Under the pieces are notes generated by a model, which was given only the letters and a program-made list of their open reading frames with translations, was not told the DNA's origin and searched no databases. The position numbers were made by a program, and so were the translations under genes. A stretch of DNA of 64,000 bases from Rutpela maculata (taxonomy: Eukaryota > Arthropoda > Insecta > Coleoptera > Cerambycidae): the NCBI GenBank assembly GCA_936432065.2, contig OW386289.2, positions 39,387,538 through 39,451,537 on the forward strand, given 5' to 3'. Position 1 is the first letter of the stretch, and every line of letters starts with the position of its first letter. Positions 47,240 to 58,653 of the stretch are shown piece by piece.

Positions 47240-47834
47240 CTGAAATATGAAATAAATAATATAAAATAAAGTGCAAAAAACAATAAAATTATACGGACAG
47301 ATAGATAAACCCTATTATTTTAAAATACAGTATTAATGCTCAACTCCGCCCCGTCCACTTTGAATCTCGAAATGTCGGGTTCTATTGATCCGATCTTCAA
47401 TTTCGTTTTTGCCTTTTAAAGGTGAGATGTTGCTCTAAAACTCTTATTCAGAACACGTTCTCGATATACCCAACCGTTAGTCCAATAAGCAGCAAAACGT
47501 AAATTTCAAAAAATCCAATTTTTCGTTTTTTCAAATTTTGACCGATAAATACTGGTTTTTTGGCCATAAACATTACAAACAAAAATATATTCAATTCATT
47601 AACCTACATTTATAAAAAAAGAAATTGAAGATTGCTCCACCCGATCTCGAAAAAATTGAATTTAAAAATTCGCAGTCAAGCCGCCATTTTGAACGGCCGC
47701 CATATTTGAAAGCTACCTCCCCATGATAGACACCCCCAAATTTTTTGCTCCACATGAGCCTAGAAACAGCTGGTAAAAGTTTCATTCAGTCCCCCCAAAT
47801 TATAATGACTTTAGAAGGTCTGGCACATGGTCTA

Positions 47835-49263
47835 ATAAGCACGAGTAATTTCATCAAAGTTGTCAAAAATAAAACTCATTTATGGTCAAATATAATGTGC
47901 TAATCCCGGATACCATATGTCAAATAGAATAGTCAAAGATGGCGGACGAAATAATATTTTTAATTCTTCGTTAATTATCAAGGAGGAATTGTACGTCACT
48001 TTTTTCCGATTATACGTTATTTTATGTATTTTTGGGGGATGAGTTCGTTTTTTTTTTTTTAATTTCCAAAAGGTGTATTTTCTTTGACCCTCCTTTTTTT
48101 CACCCAATTTTCATCGAAACAAAATGAAATATACTATATTAGTTTCATTACCGTCATACCATAATTTCACCGCATTCTTCATCGATAGCCGATTCATCAA
48201 AGTTAGAAGAGGCATTGGCACAATTATTTCCTTTACAATAGATACATAGACACAGCCTTTCGTACATTTGCAGGAAATATCACTATTTAGAAAAAGCATT
48301 ACTTTCACTTATAACATCAGGCATTCAACCATTCTTAGTTTTAAGCCACCCAAATTGTAACGGATTTTTCTCAGAACCTAACCATTTTTGGACTTGGAAA
48401 TAGACTCCTAAACATAGTTTCTGTATTACTTCTTCAGTAGGTGCAGTTACAGACAATTTTATTTTCATCATAATGTTTGTTAATTATTTTATGAATCTTA
48501 GGTTTGTAAAACTAGATTTTTTTTGATGATTCCATACTAGTTGAGTCATTATAACCAAAAGATCAGTATCTTCAAATCAATATCGGTTTTAACAATTGCA
48601 TATTTTAACGTTAAAGTCAATATCTATCAACTCTTTGCGCAATAAATTTATAAAGCTATCCTTATTTTTACTACCTCTTAGCTAGAAATTTTTTTGTCTA
48701 ACCGATAATTTAATAATGTCACTTGTGATTGAAATATCTACGCAAACATTTTTTCTAAACGACGAATGTGCACGTTATTCTTAGTGCTATTCTGTTCATC
48801 GGCATACCCATAAAAAATAATACCTCTAATCTTGACTGCTTGGTTCTGATTATTGATCTGATCATTACCGTCTTATGATAGCCATACGTATGCTTAATTT
48901 TCCTTTTCAAATTAATGAAGTTTCATTCGAGACTTCTCATAGTATATTTCATTTTGTTTCGATGAAAATTGGGTGAAGAAAAAGAAGGTCAAAGAAAATG
49001 TATTTTTAAAATTGTTAAAATGCACCTTGTTTGAAAATTAAAAAAAAATTAACTGTATCTCCTAAAATTACATGAAATAACGTACAATCGAAAAAAAAAG
49101 TGACGTACAATGCCTCCTTGATAATTGACGAAGAATAAAAAATTATGTTTCGTGCGCCATCTTTGACCGTTCTATTTGATATTCGGTGTCCGGGATTGGT
49201 GCATTATATTTGACCGTAAATGAATTTTATTTTTGCCAACTTTGGTGAAATTTCTCCTTCTTA
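47835..49263. mobile_element. Foldback element F inserted in E, with CXC-family remnant
   Basis: The arms 47835-48145 and 48935-49263 are inverted copies (for example GGTCAAATATAATG, AATCCCGGA and CCCAATTTTCATCGAAACAA with their partners). TA flanks both ends, and the undisturbed left arm of E at ~45305 shows the empty target CTATATAGACCATG. The centre holds a minus-strand C-terminal remnant of the CXC-family protein. Confidence 0.8.
48154..48600 (-). pseudogene. C-terminal remnant of the CXC-domain transposon protein in F
   Basis: The minus strand reads KTDIDLKILIFGYNDSTS (~48590), resembling the Asp-rich 'E-D-x-D-L-L-x-L-L' core of PIN/FEN-type nucleases seen in this family. Then come APTEEVIQKLCLGVYFQVQK, WLGSEKNPLQFGWLKTKNG (48440-48330), and after a gap SCKCTKGC and (frame change) CLCIYCKGNNCANASSNFDE, ending in TGA at 48156-48154. 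The Trp-Leu-Gly then Gly-Trp then cysteine cluster order matches A and C. Stops and at least two frameshifts are present. Confidence 0.7.
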
Positions 49264-49433
49264 TAGAAAAGATATTCAATTTTGATTTTTTCGGCTATTA
49301 TTGGTGTTTTCTATTTTCTTCAAGGATGGTGGATTGATCAATACATATCGGACAAGTCTATATTTTCTAAGAATTTTATTTCAAACAAGCCAGTATTTTT
49401 AAAAATCCCATTCTATTGCTAGTAAAAGATATA

Positions 49434-50312
49434 CATTGTGACCCATTTAAAATGGAAACACCTTTCAGCCCAGTTCAGATATTTGCGAATTGCGAATAGC
49501 GATTTGCGAATATTGTTCTGATCGTCGAGTGATTGGTCAGTTTAAACGAAAATGTGGGCGGGTGACCAATCAGAACAATATTCGCAAATCGCCATTCGCA
49601 ATTCGCGACTATTTCAACTGGGCTTTATAACTTTTTTATTGTTTGTCCAACTTGAACCAAATTTTACCAAAAGATAGAACAAATTAGGGTCTACTTATGG
49701 CCAAAAACACATTCGCCTCTTACAAATGCAAAGCCGCCTGCGGTACTAAAATAAATGGAAAAAATAAAGAAATATTAGGCACTCTTTTATCGGAAAATTT
49801 TATTAACGGAAGTTGTTCAGAATTGTCCAACATTTCAGCAATATTAAAAAATATTGAAATTTTGTTTAAAACAATGTCCGAGTCCAAAAATATCATTTCA
49901 GTTGTTTTTTTTTCCTTTAGAAAATTGTGCTATGACAATTTTGTTTGAAATTAAACGCAAGCTGTCGGTAGTTGTCAAGTGATTTGTATTTTTTAAAATT
50001 TTGTCCAAATTTTGGACTTTAAATACAAAATTCAATATTTTTTAATATTGCCAATATTTTTTGGACTCTAAGTTTTTGGACAATTCTGAACAACTTTCAT
50101 TAATAAATTTTTCCGGTAAAAAAATGCCTAACATGATTTCTTATTTTTTAGATTTATTTTGGTACCGCAGGTGCCTTTGCATTTGTGGGAGGCGAATGTT
50201 TTTTTGGTCATAAGTAGATCCTAATTTGTTATATATTTTGGTAAAGTTTGGTTCAAATCGAACAAAAATAAAAAAGTTATAAACGTGTTTCCATTTTAAA
50301 TGGGTCACACTG
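49434..50312. mobile_element. Foldback element G (mariner-type ends), 879 bp, inserted in E
   Basis: Ends CATTGTGACCCATTTAAAAT and its mirror ATTTTAAATGGGTCACACTG are flanked by TA on both sides. The left arm of E shows the empty site (TTAATATATCTT at ~45133). The arms run about 400 bp each, so it is a foldback without transposase. It contains nested MITE H. A solo end of the same type is at 42044-42112. Confidence 0.88.
49468..49623. repeat. Hairpin MITE H nested in G, ~156 bp
   Basis: GCCCAGTTCAGATATTTGCG, then AATTGCGAAT and GATTTGCGAATATTGTTCTG, are mirrored by CAGAACAATATTCGCAAATC and ATTCGCAATTCGCGACTATT, ending CAACTGGGC. TTT lies on both sides, a possible 3-bp target duplication. The mirrored right arm of G lacks it, so it inserted after G formed. 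Confidence 0.85.
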
Positions 50313-50838
50313 TATTAAGCAGATAAGTTGAAAAACCGTGAAAGCGCATCAAAAAGTGCATATGACTTTTGGCACACAAGGAATTTTTGGGCACAAATAT
50401 TTTTTTCATAATCAGGAGATCATAAAACATAAGAATCAACAATAAAATGTCAAATGGATTGTTGTCGCCGAAAAAAATTAAATTAAATCAATTCGACTGT
50501 ACTATAAATATATCAACAGTTCTGTGTAAGCAGTAAGTATCTATGGATACTGAATACAACAAATATATTCTCAAAGCTGTGTATTTAATATACACAGCAC
50601 ACAAACACTTACAATACGTTTTGAGAAAGGAAACAGATTTGATTTTCGATACGTTAGCAAAATACGTTATTTTTATATTTTTGTTCTTATTCATTATTTG
50701 TCAAAAAAACCCCTGTACTTGCTCCTTTGACGTAAAAGTCACAGGCGTAGAGGTTATTTTCCAGTTAAATACCGGATAATTGTATTGTTTTGTAGATTTC
50801 ACGAACATTGTTTAGAAGAAAATACATGTGGCAGAGCA

Positions 50839-51689
50839 TCCTAATAAGAAACACAGAAAAACTAAGAAAATGTCACAACCAACATTTAGACAATAATAAA
50901 ATGTAATATTTACCTACCTTATAAAGGTAATAATGTCTTTTACATACATCGTTCGGCAAATCAGAAGAAGGATTCGTTTAGATTTACTTATTGTAGTACA
51001 ATTTGAAAAATGCCTATAATTTTGCTGTATTAAACTACCAGAAAAGCGAAAATAATTCGACAAACCCAAACTTTGCTGGTAAATTATGGTTATACTTTTT
51101 AATACATTTTAATCTTCTTACTTAAAAAAAAATTTTTTGTGATTTTAAAAATCATGTTATATAACAATATCTTGCCTATGATTGGAATAAATAAAAAAAC
51201 CTAGCAAAATATTTTTTACATTTCATATTTAAGAACAGTTGCATGAAAAAATATTTTTAAATTATTGACACAAAATGAAACAATGTTTACTACATACACA
51301 CAAGTGAGGGGTTTGGCGTGGCAGCCACTTACGGGAATAGCACTATGGATCCACCCATCAGGCCTAAGTGCACATAGGGAGCCCCTCCAAACAATCCGGA
51401 ATCCCAGAGGTAATTTTTAAGTTTTTAATTTTTTTCCGTATCGTGTATGTTAAAATTTTTTAGTTAAATATGGAATATAAAGCATATAATGTTACATTTC
51501 TGAAGAGCTTTTCCATCTGTAGGCAAGATATTCGTTTACTTTAGTTGGAGCAAAATACCGATAAATTTTCGTGACAGAACAAGTCGGGAAATAGACCAGT
51601 TTTCTTATGTTTTAGTCATCAGAGTCTAAAATCTTTTCATCTGCTTGACCGGATTCTCTATTTATTTCGACTTTTTAATAAATTACGAT
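50839..51689. other. AT-rich intergenic
   Basis: The first ~45 bp match the right flank of the E-type MITE at 28684-28728. Otherwise nothing is recognised. Confidence 0.4.
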
Positions 51690-53810
51690 TTTTTTTTTAA
51701 ATCACGGCTTCTATCTGGACAAAAACAAAAATTCAAATTTCTCGTAATAAATGATTTTATAATTCTGTGTAGGCCAGAAATATTTAAATGAATTTCCTAA
51801 TCTCAAGAAGAGGCTGAAACCACTACCATTGCTGATTTTTCGTTTTTTCTAAAATAGAGTTATATTTTAACGAAAATTTGGCGAAGTGTAATTTTAATGG
51901 TCATAAATAGGTATACCCATTTTTGGCTTTGATATATTACAAAGAACGGCGAAAAATTGCATATTCGTAAATTTTTTATTTGCCGATCATTTTTGAGCAA
52001 AGCATAGATGTAGAACAATACATTTTTCGTTCTTTTTTTTGTAAAATTTACCTATTTTTCAGTTTTTCTGCTAATAACATTTTTCTGGTATTTATTCACA
52101 CACTTTAACTCCACTTTAAAAATATTATAGAATATTGATGATTGTTTGGCAGAAACTTTATAACGAAATACCATGAATTAGAATTACTTTGTTAGAGTTT
52201 ACGTAGAAAAATTAAAAAATTAAAAAATGTCTAATTTATAGTTTAATTAAACTTGTGTAAATTAATTGCGATAATTTTGATGTTTTTAATAAATATTTAA
52301 AAATAAAACCCGAGGGGCAAACCGCAGAGCAAAATTTAGATTTCCTGTGATTTTCTCTAAATTTCCTGTGGTTTCCCCTTAATTTTCTGTGATTTCCTCT
52401 ACATTTCCTGTGATTTCATCTGATTTTCCTTTATTTCCTCTGATTTCCTCTGATTTCTCATTGATTTCCCCCTCGATAAAACCCAAGTTCCCATATTTTT
52501 TAACTTATCGATAATTATTAGCTATAGAATATTTTAATACATCTTCATTTTTAGAACATAATAATTCTTTTTTTTGCAATTCTTTTTTTCCTCTTCATTT
52601 AACACTTTTCATTTATTCATTATCTTTTTTGTAGAAGAACTACCCTGTATACTTTTTTTAGTTAAAAAATATCATGTTTTCTTCCTCGCCATAGTGACTA
52701 GATTCCAAATATTATTTTCCTCTACCGTTTCTTAATTATTTATTTTTAGAGTGACCACATTGTATATATTTCACTAAAAGTGTATCACATTTCATCCTCG
52801 GTAATTATGTCAACTACAATCCAAATATTTTGCCCACTATAATTATTTTCAATAGTGACCACCTTGTATATTTTTAATATTTTCCTTCCCTGATAATTAT
52901 TTTGCGAAATATTGCCATCCTTCACATTTTTTCATAAATTTTTTAAAGTCACCAACCTGTATATTTTACGTATCTTTCTCCTTGATAGTTGTCTTAATTG
53001 CATGTGAGATATTATCGTCCTCCGTCACATTTCTCCATTATTTTTTATTTTGACCACCCTGCATATTTTTCATATTTCTTTCTTCCTTTGCGATATATTT
53101 TTTTGGGTTCCACTCTGTATATTTTTCAACGGTATCCCAGTTCTTCGTTGGCAGTAGTATCAACTACCGACCAGTGGTTTGTTAAATATCAAGTGGTTTG
53201 GTAAATATAACAGACTGAGAGACGGACGGAACGAAATGGCTTTCATTTTCGTAATCTGCTTACTCTGAAATGTGAAAATCCGGAGAAATTTCGAAGGATG
53301 ATTTATTCACGATAACAATACTTCGATAAGCGAGGAAAGTAGAAACGAAAAATATTTTCCGAAAAATGAAAAAGAAAATTTCAATTTTTTATTCCATTCT
53401 AATGTACAGAAAAAAATGGTGTTCTGTGATGCTTTGCCCAAGAGTGATCGATAAAACAAATTTTTTACGAAAATGTATTTTTTTACCGTTCTTTGTGATA
53501 TTTCAGAAGCAAATTTGGTACACGTATTTATGAGCATTACAATTATATTAACCCAAATTTTTGCAGAAATATAACTATTCAATCGAAAAAATTTCACAAA
53601 ACAGAAAATTACCAATGGCAGAGATTTTCAATTTTTTTGGGGTTAGAACATTTTCTAAAATAATTCTCATCCACACTGTTTTATTGAAACATTTATTACG
53701 AACAATTGTTGGCTCGATCCTAGTTATAGATAACGAGATATTTAAAAAAACAACTGAACCCGAAACACGAAGGAATCGCGATTTTCAAAAAAAATCGAAA
53801 TAAGTAAGGC
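51690..53810. repeat. Dispersed repeat module, copy 3, with inverted ~115-bp tandem array
   Basis: The outer parts match 4960-6010 (see copy 1). Between them, 52640-53160 holds about four units of the array seen at 13560-14290, in reverse complement (TTGACCACCCTG, GTCCTCCGTCACAT, ATAGTTGTCTTAATTGCATG). The flank 53205-53340 (GACGGACGGA, CTGAAATGTGAAAATCCGGA, ACTTCGATAAGCGAGGAAAG) matches the flank of the 13.4-kb array. A short TTTCCTCTGATTTCC-type tandem run lies at 52340-52465. Confidence 0.7.
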
Positions 53811-54532
53811 TTTCGGTCAGTGCCGAATGAAGATAGCTTAATTATTAGTGGCGTGTGTGAGTCGGACGAACATGTAAATATTTTGAGCCGGAACAAGATT
53901 ACCTCCCCCCCCGTTTTCGAGGATGCTGAACACGATGGCGGTGTCAGAATTTCTCTTTGGGGTTGCGCAATCCCTCAAAACGGCCAAAAACCACCCCCGA
54001 GAGGGGTAAAACGCGCTTCACTCGATTTCCCTGCAGAAAATAACCTTCCCCCCCGTTTTCGAGGATGCTGAGCACGATGATGGTGCTGGATATCGCCTTC
54101 GACCCCAACCAACCCCTCCATCGGCCAATACTCGCCCCCGAAAGGGGTGAATTTTTTTTTTTTCGTAATATCAGGCAAATTGCATTTCTATCCATTTTCG
54201 AGGATGCTGAGCACGATGGTGGTGCTGGATATCGCGTTCGACCCCGACCAACCCCTCCACCGGCCAATACTCGCCCCCGAAAGGGGTGAATTTTTTTTTT
54301 TTTTGTATTATCAGCGGGAAACACATTTATTTCCGTTTTCGAGGATGTTAAGAATAGGAAAAATCGTACTTCTCTTCTTGGTTGCCATTTCTTGGAGCCC
54401 ACAGATTAATGGTGGCTGCGCGGGGTGCTGTAAATTCTTCCCTCTCGACGCGCATAAATTTAAATATGCTGTCAGCATTGAGTAAAAAAAATTATCGTTG
54501 TTGTTGAGAATTTCAGAGATTGAAGGTATTAT

Positions 54533-54958
<426 letters not shown>

Positions 54959-55851
54959 TTAACACCCGCGAAAACCTAAGAAACAACATATATATGTATA
55001 TGTATATGTATATATACATATATATATACACATGTATATGCAAACATATGCATAGATGTATTAATATGCACCCATACACATGTATATATAGCATATATAT
55101 TATACATATATATAAAAAAAATTCACCCGTTTCGGGGGCGAGTACTGGCCGGTGGAGGGGTTGGTCGGGGTCGAACGCGATATCCAGCACCACCATCGTG
55201 CTCAGCATCCTCGAAAACGGATAGAAATGCAATTTGCCTGATATTACGAAAAAAAAAAATTCACCCCTTTCGGGGGCGAGTATTGGCCGGTGGAGGGGTT
55301 GGTTGGGGTCGAAGGCGATATCCAGCACCACCATCGTGCTCAGCATCCTCGAAAACGGGGGGAAGGTTATTTTCTGCAGGGAAATCGAGTGAAGCGCGTT
55401 TTACCCCTCTCGGGGGTGGTTTTTGGCCGTTTTGAGGGGTTGCGCAACCCCAAAGAGAAATTCTGACACCGCCATCGTGTTCAGCATCCTCGAAAACGGT
55501 GGGTACCTCCCCCCCCCCCCCCGGCTCAAAATATTTACAATTTTCGGGTTTTTTTCCGACTCACACACGCTACTATATAGTCTTTCATGGCTAAAACATA
55601 TTGAAAATTGACCTATTCCCAGATATTTGCTAAGCCATGAACATTTTCCAGTATATGGCTCTACTACTTGATGGGTTTTGAAAAGCACGAAATATATTTT
55701 AAATCGTTATTTTTATTGCCGCGATATTAGAAAAACTTCAAATCAATACATTAAATTGCCAGTTAAAGTCCTTTTCTTTAAAATATTTTGTTTCTTTTTT
55801 GAAACTAAATTCCCAGATATTTCCTAAGCCATGAAAATTTTCCAGTATATA

Positions 55852-57498
55852 CAGTGTGTCCCAGGATAGATGTAACAAGAGGTGTAATAGACCAAAAATT
55901 TTGGAATTTTGGAATGGTATTTGGGAATTGAGTCCTGCTTGTTGTAAGGGTGTTTTATAAGCAAAGTTGTAAAAATCACCACTAATAAAGTACCTTTATT
56001 TTTCAAAATATGAAAAAATTCCACTAAGAAAAGTTATTTAGAATGCAATTTTATACCTCAAATTTCAGGAATATAAAATTATTTTTTTGATACTTCCCAT
56101 TTTTTCAATAAATTAGTATTTTATTTTAAACCATTCAATTAAAACTGCATAGAAATTATTTTTTGTGAATTAATATTTAAAGTTATGTAGAAGCTAAAAG
56201 TAGGCTATGAGAAAAGCAGTGGATACACATTTATTATTGGCATATCTGTCAAACGTAGTCAATATTATCCTTAATTTCTGTTTCAAATTAACGAACCAAG
56301 CATAAAAAATTAAGTGAAAAAATTTATATTGTGCAATGCTACGGAATTGGCGGTGAAAACTCGCTAAGAGAAGTGGTAAGCCAATTTAATTTGAAATTTC
56401 CAAGCACTGCTTTGTCACGTACTCAGGCTATGAGAATAATTAAAAAGTTTCTGGCTAGTGGTAGTGTTCTTAACATGAAAAGAAAAATAAAAGCATATGA
56501 TGAAGACAATGTTGGGGCTATTATAGCTCATGCCTCTGTTATAGAAAATCCTAGGATGCCACTAAGAGAGAGATCAGCTCTTATTACAGCTTCTTGAAAG
56601 ATTTTCTGAAGAACATTTAAATATTTTAAGAGATATGCCTTTAGTTCATTTTCAACATGATGGTTGCCCTGGCCACTTCACAGAAATGGTTAATCTGTGG
56701 TTAAATTTAAATTTTGGAGAGTGGAGTGGCCGGCGAGATCCCCAGACCCATCAATATTGGATTTCTTTTTATGGGGTCGCCTCAAGCAGTTGGTTTACGC
56801 TGAACCACGATGTAGCAGTATTGAAGCAGAGAATTACAAATGCCGTAAACTCCATACCGTTAGATCATATTCGAAACAGTTTTAAGGACTTCAGGCGAAG
56901 GATCGAAATGTGTGTGGATGTGGGTGGTAGCTACGTCGAATGATAAAAAAATTGTAAACATTGTTTTGTATTGGTCAATAATTAATTTGGTTGTGTTATG
57001 TTTTTGACATTTATTACTTGTTATAATTTTTAAACCTCATTAATCTTCTGTTAGTAATTGTTTCTTGTTTTACAATTAGTTCGATTAACATTATACCTTC
57101 TTACATCTCGTATATTCAATTTTTTATTTACCAATAGCCTACTTTTTGAGATGATTAACATTTGCTTCTACACAACTGTAAATATGTATTCAACTCTTAA
57201 TTCCCAAAAAATGGGAAGTTTCAAAAAAATAATTTTATATTCCTGAAATTTGGTGTAGAGGTATGAAATTGCATTCTAAATAACTTTTCTTAGTGAAATT
57301 TTTTCATATTTTGAAAAATAAATGTACTTTATTAGTGGTGATGTTTACAACTTTGCTTATAAAACACCCTGTAGAACACCAAATCAAATCATTTTTGGTA
57401 TACGTTAGTTTTGCAACAAGCAGGACTCAATCCCCAAATACCATTCGAAAATTTTTGGTTCATTACACCTCTTGTTACATCTATCCTGGGACGCACTG
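55852..57498 (+). mobile_element. Mariner-type element, 1647 bp, internally deleted transposase
   Basis: The ends CAGTGTGTCCCAGGATAGAT and the mirrored ATCTATCCTGGGACGCACTG are flanked by TA. The inverted repeats extend inward over AAGAGGTGTAATAGACC and a TTTATAAGCAAAGTTGTAAA block. The neighbouring satellite unit gives the empty site. It encodes a plus-strand transposase lacking its middle. Confidence 0.92.
56290..56943 (+). pseudogene. Mariner-type transposase (DUF4817-like N-terminus), internal deletion
   Basis: The N-terminal part reads VQCYGIGGENSLREVVSQFN, then LSRTQAMRIIKKFLASGSVL, a helix-turn-helix of the type named DUF4817 in insect transposases, then NPRMPLRERSALITAS and a stop. 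It then jumps to LRDMPLVHFQHDGCPGHFTE, the second catalytic Asp block, and, in another frame, ARSPDPSILDFFLWGRLKQL, the third acidic block. The C-terminus (FKDFRRRIEMCVDVGGSYVE) ends in TGA at about 56944. The first catalytic Asp region is deleted. Non-autonomous. Confidence 0.85.
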
Positions 57499-57761
57499 TA
57501 TATGACTCTACTACTTGATGGGTTTTAAAATCCACGGAATATATTTTAAATCATTATTTTCATTGTTGCGATATTATAAAAACTTCAAATCAATATATTA
57601 AATTGCCAGTTAAAGTTTCTTTACAATATTTTGTTTCTTTTTCAAAACTAAACTTTCATACGGTTATGAAACTTTTCCTGTATGAATGTGCGTAAATTTT
57701 CAGGTAAATCTTTGTCACGTGCTATCCATACTGACAGAAATACAACTTTTTCATCGTATTT

Positions 57762-57825
57762 CCATTGCGTTTACGAAAATGTGTCCATTGCGTTTACGAA
57801 AACGCGTCCATTGGTTTACGAAAAA
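57762..57825 (+). repeat. Three ~20-bp tandem copies
   Basis: The unit TCCATTGCGTTTACGAAAA repeats three times with minor changes, the third reading TCCATTGGTTTACGAAAA. Confidence 0.85.
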
Positions 57826-58317
57826 TTATGACATTTCGTTTATAGAACTTTCTGTTTTTTTAAATTGATGTGATGGATAGTTTGTGTTATTCGTATTTAC
57901 GAAGTTATTTGTAGAAAACCTGTATTCTGTTGACTTTTCTTCGGGGTGAACTGGATGCCCCACCGACGTGCACTTTTTTAATATCATTTAAGGTACTGGA
58001 AACTACTTGCGAATAAAATTTTAGCTTGTTTTAATGGGAAGTTACATCTCTAATCTGGACTTCAGACACTGGGATTGTGATATACTTCTTCAAACATGAT
58101 ATACTTATTATGAAAACTTTTTATAAACAGATCAAGTGCTGACAACACTCATCTGCCATAATCCTCAAAAAAAATTCAAAATAATTCAATAAAATCCATC
58201 AATATCATCCTACTTATCCGCACAACAGGATACAAGACGCCAATATTATTTTTTAATTCACATACTATTGCATAACTCAATCGTGACCATACACGTAGTA
58301 AAAAACGAAGAAGATGC
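57826..58317. other. Upstream region of the secreted-protein gene
   Basis: No repeat or coding region was recognised. It may hold upstream control elements for the gene at 58360, but no specific site is identified. Confidence 0.4.
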
Positions 58318-58325
58318 TATATAAA
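58318..58325 (+). promoter_or_regulatory. TATA box of the secreted-protein gene
   Basis: TATATAAA lies 35-42 bp upstream of the start codon. With a start site ~25-30 bp downstream, the leader would be only about 10-20 nt, typical of many abundantly expressed insect secreted and cuticle-type genes. Confidence 0.7.
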
Positions 58326-58359
58326 CAATCTCTGTTTGCACATCTAAACATAACCAGCA

Positions 58360-58653
58360 ATGAAGTGGTTCATACCACTCACCTTGTTAGCCGCTGTGGC
58401 TCACAGCAGCTTTGGCGCTACAGCCATAAGCTCGCTGCCAAAACCCGTTGGTGTTGTGTACCTTATTAATGTGATTTCGGACCCTTCGGAAAATCCGGAA
58501 GTTGTCGATGATGACATAAGTAACGCTATTCCTGAGGTCAGGAGAACTAAACCAAAGGCTTCGTATTTGTTAATTGATCCTATACCCATCGACGAGGCAG
58601 GGGATGGGGTTTACTTCCGGCCAGAAAATGGCCAGGAGTTGAAAGAACCAGAG
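58360..58653 (+). CDS. Secreted protein of unknown function, first exon
   Basis: The ATG (context CAGCAATGA) follows a TATA box at close range. The first 20 residues (MKWFIPLTLLAAVAHSSFGA) form a textbook signal peptide with likely cleavage after Gly19 or Ala20, so the product is secreted. The rest of the 98 codons is acidic and Pro-rich: KPVGVVYLINVISD, VVDDDISNAIPEVRR, YLLIDPIPIDEAGDGVYFRP and ENGQELKEPE, with no cysteines. EVRR could be a processing site. The exon ends at CCAGAG|GTAAGT in phase 0. No in-frame stops or damage are seen, and codon use differs from the transposon debris around it. I do not recognise the family. Later exons were not found before the window ends. Confidence 0.75.

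Larger units (their letters stand above)
44678..50838. mobile_element. Large palindromic element E, ~1.4-kb arms, CXC/zinc-module family
   Basis: The left arm runs from 44678 (TGCTCTGCCACATGTATTTT) to about 46060. The right arm is the inverted match in three pieces: 50838-50313, 49433-49266 and 47832-47040, because F (47835-49263) and G (49434-50312) were inserted into it. The unique centre (about 46060-47040) carries a minus-strand coding remnant of the family's N-terminal half. Each arm also includes the acceptor and start of the coding exon. Related short elements exist (28481-28683). No clear target duplication was found. Confidence 0.82.
55617..57655 (+). repeat. Two ~194-bp satellite units, the second split by a transposon
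   Basis: Unit 1 (55617-55810) and unit 2 (55811-55851 plus 57499-57655) share CCCAGATATTT-CTAAGCCA, TTTTCCAGTATATG, CTCTACTACTTGATGGGTTT and ATTAAATTGCCAGTTAAAGT. The mariner-type element 55852-57498 sits at a TA inside unit 2. Confidence 0.85.
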
